From Zeus faber (lineage: Eukaryota > Chordata > Actinopteri > Zeiformes > Zeidae), in assembly GCA_960531495.1 (NCBI GenBank), contig OY482846.1, forward strand, positions 42,636,821-42,700,820: 64,000 nucleotides of DNA, read 5' to 3'. The position numbers and the translations under genes are program-made. The notes below the pieces were generated by a model. It made no database searches and had not been told where the DNA came from. It saw only the letters and a list, made by a program, of their open reading frames with translations. Within the stretch, counting starts at the first letter, position 1, and every line of letters starts with the position of its first letter. This document shows positions 54,714 to 64,000 of this stretch, one piece after another.

Positions 54714-55020
54714 GGAGGTGCAAGGCTCGCAAACGATTCGCTTGGAGCAAACAAATCTTTTAAATGACTCAGGAGTCACTCTGGCAAACCTATTTGTGAC
54801 AGAATTAAATGATTTTTGTGAGAATTCCATTCACAACTCAACTCAACACAAAATGACTCTTCTGACTCTTTTTCATTGTTCATTAAGTTTAGTTAAATCA
54901 AACCAACAAAGAGTCAAACAAAATCAAATAACTCTTTTCACCGAGTGAGTCGTCAAGAGCCGAATCTGAAAAAAGAGTCGAAACTTTCATCGCAACTGAT
55001 GTCAGCAGTGCATCGCCGTG
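54714..55020 (+). repeat. Interspersed repeat A, copy 5
   Basis: Has GCAAGGCTCGCAAACGATTC, GAATTCCATTCACAACTC and CCGAGTGAGTCGTCAAGAGC in family order. Shorter fragments of the family occur near 19070-19180 and 55640-55720 (inverted). Confidence 0.65.
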
Positions 55021-57530
55021 GTAAGAGAGTCCCTCAGTGATATCCCCCCATTTTGGATAGCAGATTTGGAGTAATCCTGAAATACCAGCGAGGTCCACCG
55101 TCCAACACTTTTTAATAAAGACAAGGTGGAAAAAAGCTCATTAATAAAATCAGAGACGCCATTTTAATTACGCAACACTTGGCTATAATGAGATTTTTAA
55201 ACCCGACGCCATATTAACTTCGGGCAATTGTTCATCATTACGTTCAAAGACTAGATTTGTCAAATTAGGCATTTTTCAGGCAATTACCAGTGTACTGTAC
55301 GCAATCATCACTTATACACATTTGGCTGAAGTTGATTTATCCTCGCTCATTAGAAGGAAAACAAGCTAAAATACAAACAAATGCTGCGTTAGTACTTGAA
55401 ATAGTTATCAGTGATTTTAATGAAGATGACAATACTTGAACCTTTCTAGACCATCCTGATATGCAATAAAGAGGCTCGCTTTGATTGGCTTCTTAAAGTG
55501 ATAATCCATCAGATCGATTACACTCAAAGTCCCAGAATTTCATTTGAATCTATTTCTTCTTTTTGGTTACTTGAGGAGGTTGCAATATTTTTTGTCATTA
55601 TTTTTGTGACTCCAAATCAACAGTTTATGGACCACAACTAGTGATGAAATGTTTGGCTCTTTTTTGAGAATTGGTTCTTGGCGAATAACCGGGTAACTCC
55701 CAAGTCATTTTTAAAGATATGTTAGTTACGCATAAATCCTACCTGAGTCTTAAATCACTAACCACAACTGGCTACACTGGTTTATCAAACTCAACACAGC
55801 TGGCACTTTTTTTGCACGTCCCTGATCAGTGCCGGTAAAGTGTAACCCCGCCACCAACAGTGGAAAGAAGCAAATAGAGAAGCACATGCATGACGCAAAT
55901 ACTGTACATTGAATGGCTGCCTCTCATAAAGTGGCAGCTAAAAAAGTTTCAAATTTAAAATCAAAATTATCTTACGGATTTTCACTTAAATTGTTTGTAG
56001 CCGTGCATGAACTTGTCTGATTACACTCAACTGTCCAGCTTTTTCTTTTTATTTACAATTATTTTTGCAATTGCATCTGTAACTTTATAACTTTAGCAAT
56101 TACTTTTTTTTACTAGTGTGTTTTTTCCGGTGTTTCTCGACATGCTGTGCACCAAATTACTTTTTCAAATTTTTGAGGGATTGAGGAAAGCAAAGTATTC
56201 CAAAGTGGCCAAAATGCATGATAACCAAATTTGAATATTATCGGGGCTTCTTCCATACAGTATGTGTGGTAAAATGCCCATGCGGTGGGACGCGATGTTC
56301 TGCCCGACTTGCCATTATGGATTCATAACCCTCAGATTGCCGTCACACAGAGCTCCGTTGCCCAAGCGTGTCTTCGTCTTAAAGCACACGCAGCATGCGA
56401 CCTCAATTTTTTACACTAAAAGCTTTTTTTCTCTCCCCACAACCGCAGAAACCAGCCGAACAAATAATCAGCCAATTCGACAGAGCAGAACGCTGGGTCT
56501 CTGTGAGGACCGAATATTGGTTTCCTGTCGCACGCATTATGTGAATTTTATGCAGTTGGAGGCTCTTTAGTCAGGCTGGCGGGTGCTCTGTTCCGTGTCC
56601 AGCGGAACGTGTAAAGGGTGTAATTGTGATCTTAATAAAGCAAATAACGGCAAAATGTATCTGGATCGGTGGTACATCTCACCCACCCGCCAGCCTCGGT
56701 TGGCAGGAAATGCATTATGATTGGAGTGGTTTATTAAAAATCCTATCAAACGAGTGGATATGATTCAATAATGTAGGCTGTATTTCAAAGGGTAATTCAG
56801 AGGGCGCATAAAGACTTTGCTGGTGCTGAGGTTCATCCATTTGGAAACCTGTTTGAGTTCGGGTGACATAGTTTAAGTTGGAGGAGAGGCCTTTACGTGC
56901 TTCACCGGTCGATGAAATACCGGAACATTTACATCTTTTGTTTAAAATAAAGTATGATTAAGACACCAGAGTAGTTTTCAAAGTCAAATTAAAAGAGCAA
57001 TTGATGAATGCCTTCAATGGATACTGTCCATGTGTGATTTAAGCAGTGCCCACTGGTTCTCAAAACCCTTCAAGGTGTACTATGTTTGGGGTTAATCCTT
57101 TTCAATGAAAACAAACCCGCCTGAATAAATGAAAGAGACAGAATAAAAGGATCCCTCCCGTCCGTTGCTTCTGCGCTTTTGCCCCAGTCAGGGTCACGGT
57201 GCTGTGAACCACTCCCTCCCAGGTCAAACACCTTCATTCGACCAGCAACCATTCACAGCTGAGGAGCGACTCAGATTCCGACGCTCCAACGAGAACCACA
57301 TTCACAGCTCTGGGCTCTGGAAGAAATAACCCAGGCGAGGACGAGAAACCGGGCGGTGGATAGTCATGACGCACAATCACTTTGTTACTGTGCTTGAGGG
57401 TATTTTTCAAGTATCTACACTCCACTACATTTCAAAGCTAATATCTGTAGTTTTTACAGTCAGACATGTACATCTACTACTATTCCCTACAGTGTATACA
57501 TTATTTTTTTGTAATTTGTAATCCGGGATC
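55021..57530. other. Non-coding stretch with a long-range hairpin at 56574-56705
   Basis: Balanced-complexity sequence with no long frame, little recognisable repeat and no exon I can support. A diverged piece of repeat A lies at 55640-55720. Confidence 0.4.
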
Positions 57531-57539
57531 TGCGAGAGC

Positions 57540-60500
57540 ACTGATCTGCACAAAAACATGTGGTGATCGTGGCGCCGCCCCTTGCGGTCGCCTGCACCGT
57601 GGACCTTTGCACAATTGAGTATTTCTTTCTGTTTTTTTATCATAATGTCCGCCAAAAAAGCATCGGGAGTATCTCTTACGGCCGCGATGCACTCGTGGAT
57701 ATAAAAACTTCCCTAAAAGAACAACTTTGGGACTTTTTATCCGTGCTAGAGTGGCCCGACTGAAATTTTACCGCGCGAACACTCTCAACAACAAACAACG
57801 AAAAATGGATCTGCTGTTCCACGAGTGGGCCCACGGAGAAAGCACTGTGATAGACGAGGCGGCATTCGGGTCAGAAGAGGACGCAACCTTACCGTCCAGC
57901 TCTGCAAAGCGTCCTTCTTGCCAACGTCGAGATGGATGAACTTCGAGCGAGGATTCAATTCCAACGGGATACGAGAAACTCTTGCGTCCTCTGCCTGATG
58001 GAGACATGGCTGAACCCGCTGGTGCCGGATGAAGCCATTCTTCCAGCCGAGTCCTTCTCCGTGTTCTGTGGCGACAGATCGAGGGAGTTGGGGAAATCCA
58101 AGGGTGGGGTGGCGTCTGCCTAATTTCTACCAACACATCACGTGTGCTACCAGGGGAGATAGAACTTGGACCATTGCTACACACCGTACAAGAACGGATA
58201 CAAGACCGTCTTGCTCCCTGCTTTCGGGAAATCAGATCATGCCATGATTTCGCTGGTTCCGGTTTACAGGCCTCTGATCGCGCGAGAATTGGTGGTGACG
58301 GGGGAAGTGAAGCGGTGGATGGACCAATCAGAGGCTGCGCTTCAGGGACGCTCTGACTGACGTTGACTGGGACATGTTCTAATCAAGTGACGTCAGCGAG
58401 TTTACGGACGTAGCGGTGAGCTTCGTGGCTACGTTAGTGGACNNNNNNNNNNNNNNNNNNNNNNNNNNNNNNNNNNNNNNNNNNNNNNNNNNNNNNNNNN
58501 NNNNNNNNNNNNNNNNNNNNNNNNNNNNNNNNNNNNNNNNNNNNNNNNNNNNNNNNNNNNNNNNNNNNNNNNNNNNNNNNNNNNNNNNNNNNNNNNNNNN
58601 NNNNNNNNNNNNNNNNNNNNNNNNNNNNNNNNNNNNNNNNNNATCATGCCATGATTTCGCTGGTTCCGGTTTACAGGCCTCTGATCGCGCGAGAATTGGT
58701 GGTGACGGGGGAAGTGAAGCGGTGGATGGACCAATCAGAGGCTGCGCTTCAGGGCGCTCTGACTGACGTTGACTGGGACATGTTCTAATCAAGTGACGTC
58801 AGCGAGTTTACGGACGTAGCGGTGAGCTTCGTGGCTACGTTAGTGGACAGCATCATTCCCACGGTGAAAGTTCAGATATTTCCAAACCAGAAGCCGTGGT
58901 TAGATAAATCCATCCACTGCGCTCTGAATGCTCGCACGGCCGCTCACAACGGCGGTCTTGTATCCGTAAATATGGACAATTACAAAGCGGCGTCATACAA
59001 ACTGTGGAGGGCGGTGAAGGACGCTAAACAGACGTACAGAGAGACTGTGGAAATACAGATAGAGCAACAGGACACGAGAAGCTTGTGGCAGGGGCTGCGG
59101 AATATAACAAACTACAAGAGCAGCTCCTCCCCAGCTATGAGTGTGGACACCTCCCCAGCCAACGAACTGAACTCTTTTATGCGCGGTTTGAGTCTGGCAA
59201 CAGCACCGCTAGCTCGCCCGCCAATTGGCGATACACCACTGGGGATGAGCGCGCACTCTCAATGTCTGAGCATGACATCAGGAGGACTCTGATGCGGGGG
59301 AAGACCAGGAAAGCTGCGGGCCCAGATGGCATAACTGGGCGAGTACTGAAGACCTGTGCTAACCAGCTAGCCCCAATGTTCACTACAATATATCAGCATC
59401 TCCCTGGCTGAATCAGTGGTCCCGCCCTGCTTCAAGAGGTCCACTGTCCTCCTGCTGCCTGAATGACTATTGTCCGGTGGCCCTCACCTTGGTGGTCATG
59501 AAGTGTTTCGAGAGGCTAATTAAGGATTAATATCTGTGCCTTCCCCGCACCTTGGACCCGTTGCAGTTTGCGTACCAGCAGGACAGATCCACGGATGACA
59601 CGGTTTCCCAGGTACTGCACACCAAGCTCACGCACCTGGATGGCCGAAAGGGGGCCTATGTGAGATTGCTGTTCATCGACTATAGTTCAGCTTTCAATAC
59701 CATAGTCCCCACCAGACTGGCTGTCAAGCTGAAGGAGCTCGGACTGAATACTCCACTGTGTGCCTCGATCCTGGACTTCCTCTCAGCCTGGCACCAGGTG
59801 GCTAGGGTGGGGAAGCACATTTCCAGCTCTCTGAACACAGGATCCCCCCAGGGCTGCGTCCTCAGCCCCCTACTGAGCTCCCTGTACACACATGACTGTG
59901 TGGCCAGGTCCAGCTCCAACACCATCATCAAGTTTGCTGACGACACCGTTGTCGTGGGCCTGATCACCGGAGGCGATGAGAAGGCCTACCGCGAGAAGGT
60001 GGCTGACCTGTCACTCTGGTGCCAGGACAACAGCCTCTTCCTGAGCATCAGCAAAACTAAGGAGCTGATGGTGGTCTTTAGGCGTGGATTACAACCGAAT
60101 ACACACGCAACCTTGGTGATTAATGGGACTTCTGTCAACAGGGTGAGCAGCTTCAAGTACCTGGGAGTCCACATCACAGAGGATTAAACATGGACTTTAC
60201 AAACAGACACTCTGGTGAGAAAGGCGAGGCAGCGTCTTTACCACCTCAGGCAGTTGAGGAAATTCCAGGTCTCGGTGAGGATCCTCAAGTCCTTCTACTG
60301 TGGAGCAGTGGAGCGCATCCGGACAGGCAACATCACTGCCTGGTTTGGGAACTGTACTGCTCAGGACAGGCGGGCTCTGCAGAGGGTGGTGCCTTCAGCT
60401 GAACGTACCACTGGAACTACCCTCCCCTCCCTGCAGGACTTATACACCAGGAGGTGTAGTAGCAGAGCCCGCAGGATCATGAAGGATCCTCATCACCCCA

Positions 60501-60990
60501 ACAATGGACTGTTCCAGTTGCTACGGTCAGGCAAGCATCTCCGCAGTCACACAGCGAGAACAGAGAGACCGAGACAGAGTTTCTTCCCGCAAGCCATAAG
60601 AACTGTCAATGCTGACCTCACCAGGGGTCCTCACTGAGCCACACACATAGGCTCCATTACCTTACTGTACTTTATGTAGCATACTGTACCGCATACTGTG
60701 TCACTGTCCTGGGTTGTTCGGTGTTACCTTATTGCTGCGCCATACTGTTGTAGACTGTGCTGTATATATCACAAACACTACCTCACTTTATTCACATGCC
60801 ACTTTAATGCACATATCTCTAAATACATAAATATCCTATCCCATATACATAAGTATATCCCATATACATAAGCCTATTCCCTGTATCTATTTTGTACCCC
60901 CACCCTGCATTACCCTTGAGTTCTTATTTTATTTTATTTTATTCTATATATTCTATTTTATGTCAGGGTTTTTGTACTTTTACTAAAGCC
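57540..60990 (+). mobile_element. Longest LINE copy (L2/CR1/Rex-like), 5' end to tail, with assembly gap
   Basis: Endonuclease part: MDELRARIQFQRDTRN (57932 on), LMETWLNPLVPDEA, then a broken frame to 58360. RT part: 58822-59292 (linker, LWQGLRNITNYKSS) and 59552-60187 with [34 protein letters not shown] and the catalytic [11 protein letters not shown]-terminal part 60215-60637: TAWFGNCTAQDRRALQRVV and DLYTRRCSSRARRIMKDPHHPN. Stops and frameshifts at 58130, 59410, 59528 and 60185 mean it cannot encode one protein. The 3' tail (TTATTTTATTTTATT) ends near 60960. Same family as 41190-42895 and 47300-49741. Confidence 0.88.
58443..58642. other. Assembly gap of 200 N with duplicated flanks
   Basis: 58237-58442 and 58643-58847 are the same sequence apart from one base (an extra A at 58350), so the two contig ends overlap. 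Confidence 0.97.
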
Positions 60991-60999
60991 TGAGTACTA

Positions 61000-63960
61000 T
61001 GAGACAGGATTCATAAAGGAATCCGATAATGGACTCAGATCATTGTAAGTGAGCAAAAAAATCTCACGGAAATCCATGGAAATATACCACGGTCTCTCCC
61101 TTAAAACTTTATGAAAGTTACTTATTTCACTTGGCACGAGATACCCTGAGAAACGATCGACTTCGTTCTTTCAAAGTAAGACAGCCAAAGGAGTCCCTGT
61201 TTTTGCTAAGCTCGCCGAGACACCATTCTATGACAGTCGTGTTCACTAGCCAAGGTTTCATGTCTCGCAGCGGGAAGAATCAAACTCTCCGTCTGTTAAC
61301 CTCCAACCCCGCATCAACTCCCTGACACGGCTAAGATGACATCTTGGTTAAGCCCTCACACGTTGATGCGGCAGATGGTGCTGCTCAGGGCTCCATTCCA
61401 GGGCTCCTGTTAGTGTTCGTGGCCGACTCCCGACACCTGCGTCAGGCGGGGCTCGCATTAGCCACGCGACGCCCGCTGCGGTAGCTGTCACTACAGATGA
61501 GCGTCACCGCATCACAACACCATATTTCTCCGCTACATTTCTCCAGACCCCTGCTGCTCGGTCCGAAAGCACCGATTTAGCTGTCAACCTTTGACATTTA
61601 CCAGCTTTTTCCCTGCAATCCCCCAGTGCACCACAAAGGCCATTTTAGTACATGGGAGGAAGCAAAGAAAGTTCATAGCTTAAAAAAGAAGAAAGAAGCA
61701 AACATGGCTTTATTGGAGATGATACTCTACCTTCAGCAATTTATCCTGGATTGGAACCCACAGCCTTTTACCCGTTGCTTTATCCTTTGTGGGATTTTAA
61801 AAACACAAGCATGTTTTCTCTTTTATATCTTATTGTTAATGTTTATCACAGAGCATTTTAGGCCTATTTTGGTTACATTTTCTTTTACTGATCTTTTAAA
61901 TGATGTGTAATTCATAGTATGCTTTCATTTTTTAATAATTTATTTAGTTTAAACATACCAATGTTTTATAAATCCTACTTACCTTCAGCCTAAGAGGGTC
62001 CTCTGAGCCTGATATAGACACCAGACTTATCCACCTGTAATGAAAAACTAGAAAGATTTAACAAAATAAAAACAAATACGTACCTTTTATACCCATGTTA
62101 TATACCCACAACAAGGGAGGTGATGCACTGTAGCCAGTGTGCCTGGCCCAATGGGAACCTTTTTAAAAAACAACCCATCTACCACAATTAAACTGATCGG
62201 TGCAGTGCTCAGAAAAACGTTTGAATTCATACAGTATAATATACTTTATATATATTTTTGGCATGCAAGGGGTAAGTGAATGGCGACTAATGTTGAGAAA
62301 AAAGTACACAGTACCTTCCTGCTCTCTTAGGCCCTGTAGCCTACGAAAGGCTCTTGAGTGGCCCCTTGGCACATTCCTGGTCACAACGCACTGCATTCTG
62401 GAAGGCTTGAATAGCTCCAACTCTACAACGTTTAATAACTTCATTCACTACCCAAGATATATATTTTTAAGAGGCTGAATACACCCCACACCTAGAAATG
62501 TAATTTGCAAATTAAGAGTCTTGTTTAAGGTCAAAATAATAACGTGGATGAAACAAATTAATGCAGGTCATGATTGTGTAGGCGGAATGATATGCCGGAA
62601 TAGACTTTATTACATTTCATATCACGCATTCAGGAACATTAATACTAGGAAAAGATTAGAGAGAAAATATACAGTTTTGACTTTTTGAATGGGACTTCTG
62701 ATAGTATAGATAGTTTCACTTTTTTGCTAATGGCATGACATACTGGATTTAAAAGTCATAACAAACAATTTATTACACTATCACAGACCGCTTTGGGCAA
62801 ATTTGGGCCATTCGGTACTTTTGTGTTTTGGCAGATAACCAAGATCTGGTTTTGCAGCCCCGATCAAAACCTTGTCTTTAGCCTCGTCGCTACTCTCAAA
62901 GAAAAGGAAGGACAGGTTCTCTGCTCCTTCATGGTGGGCTGCAAAGACTCCCTAATTTCATCAAGACACAAACTCACACACAGTGCATGTGAATTGGGGA
63001 ATATCTGAAGAGGGGGAAACGCATCACAAATGTCTCCATGCTCTTCTCTTACTCTTTGATAAACATGAGGCATCTTTAGGTCTAACCCCAGCTTCCTTGA
63101 GGTGTGCTTATTGTTCGGGAGTGATTGGACCTTAGAGGGATGCAAACACTCCCTGACAATACTATGTTTGTGTGGTTTGTGTAGTGTGAAAAGTGTGCAT
63201 GTATGTGTGAATGTATGTATGTATGTATCTCAAAGATCTAGAACCAATTTCTATGCAAATGATAGCACCCTGTTTCAGAAGGAAACCTCCATTGTTGAGG
63301 TGTTAGAAGGCACAGGCTCAGCTGGTTGTAGGGAAAAAAACAACGCACACACCCACACACTCAAATAATAAAAAAGTGGAATTGCATAAGGTCATCTTTC
63401 CCAAGGGTGCCAGGAAGTGACAAAACTCTGGGCGTGATGATTTTTAGTGGAGGAGCCTCGCGAATCGCCGGGCGATGCTTCACCCTGACATGACAAACAG
63501 CCGTAGGGGGAGAGCCGCATCTTGCGGGGGGAGAAGGAGGACGGCAAACTAATCGTTAGACTGGGGGGAAATGTTCCTCTTGGCCAATGGGGCAGAAACG
63601 TGGGCGCCCATATTTCTCAGCACCTCTGTGCGGAAGCCCCCGAAGCGACCTTCAGGTAACAAATAACTACGTGTCTCGGCGGCGCTTTCCGAGTAGCTGC
63701 TCGCTAGTGCCTTTCATCACGCGCTGCGGGGGACGTGGCGGATGGCTTTCATGTTGCCGTCGCCGCTAATGGTCGTCTGCCGTCATGGTTTGCTACCGGG
63801 TCGTCGTCCATAATGGTCGAGTCGAGCGGCTGGGTGATGGAAGCCAAAGGGAACCTCTGTTTTATCATCCAGGGAAATGGACTTGAAAGGATAGCATTTG
63901 TTTTTTAAAGAAATGCAGGGAAGGGTAGAGAAGGATTAGCACTAAGAGCGTTATTCGCCG
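61000..63960. other. Non-coding stretch, no recognised gene
   Basis: Mixed complexity. GC/CpG-richer blocks near 61360-61510 and 63430-63840 could be regulatory or an exon of a neighbouring gene, but I cannot place a splice-consistent frame there. One candidate short exon is listed separately. Confidence 0.4.
61983..62034 (-). other. Candidate 52-nt exon
   Basis: On the minus strand a TTTTTCATTACAG acceptor is followed by 52 nt and a consensus GTAAGT donor. One frame is open throughout (WISLVSISGSEDPLRLK). I do not recognise the peptide, and no partner exon was found. Confidence 0.2.
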
Positions 63961-64000
63961 CTGTGAATTAGCATTCCATCCCACTCCTTCACGCACAGAT

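Overview
This is eukaryotic, almost certainly teleost fish, nuclear DNA. Genes are split by GT-AG introns, the coding exons match vertebrate housekeeping proteins, and the introns carry typical fish repeats: L2/CR1/Rex-like LINEs, Tc1 and hAT DNA transposons, a tRNA-type SINE ending in the usual fish 3' tail, long (CA)n and (TCTA)n arrays. No bacterial, plasmid or phage feature is present. All gene models were built by hand from reading frame, splice-site and phase consistency plus remembered vertebrate family sequences; no alignment could be run.

Layout. 1-3,700: no confident gene; a GC-rich CpG-island-like stretch (about 1,180-1,760), a (TTA)n run, a LINE-tail-like segment and a 29-bp minisatellite. 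3,914-9,125 (+): complete six-exon N6AMT1/HEMK2 (215 aa), the eRF1 glutamine methyltransferase. 11,065-36,503 (-): complete GART, 21 coding exons giving 1,015 aa (GARS-AIRS-GARTfase), converging tail-to-tail on N6AMT1, with a probable 5'UTR exon and promoter near 39,200-39,640. Its introns are full of repeats. 40,590-45,688 (-): four phase-consistent exons of a third gene that I cannot name; it has a Gln-(6)-Cys / His / Asn-Asp arrangement like a papain/C39-type cysteine peptidase. Its promoter is probably the CpG-rich patch at 46,890-47,020, with NRF1-like and CTCF-like sites. 47,300-50,100: truncated LINE interrupted by a solo LTR. 50,100-57,500: mostly unassigned non-coding sequence with one possible first exon (52,712-52,783). 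57,540-60,990 (+): the longest LINE copy, broken by a 200-N gap whose two flanks duplicate each other. 61,000-64,000: unassigned, with one possible 52-nt exon on the minus strand.

How the genes relate. GART carries three steps of de novo purine synthesis (steps 2, 3 and 5). N6AMT1 acts in translation termination. The third gene is of unknown role. They look like independent housekeeping neighbours, not a pathway cluster. I found no new multi-gene system. The most notable observations are the cysteine-peptidase-like gene, the possible GARS-only isoform of GART, a cleanly dated nested LTR-in-LINE insertion, a hAT insertion with a matching empty site nearby, an in-frame snap-back duplication in a Tc1 transposase, a near-perfect 37-bp hairpin, and an assembly error around the gap.
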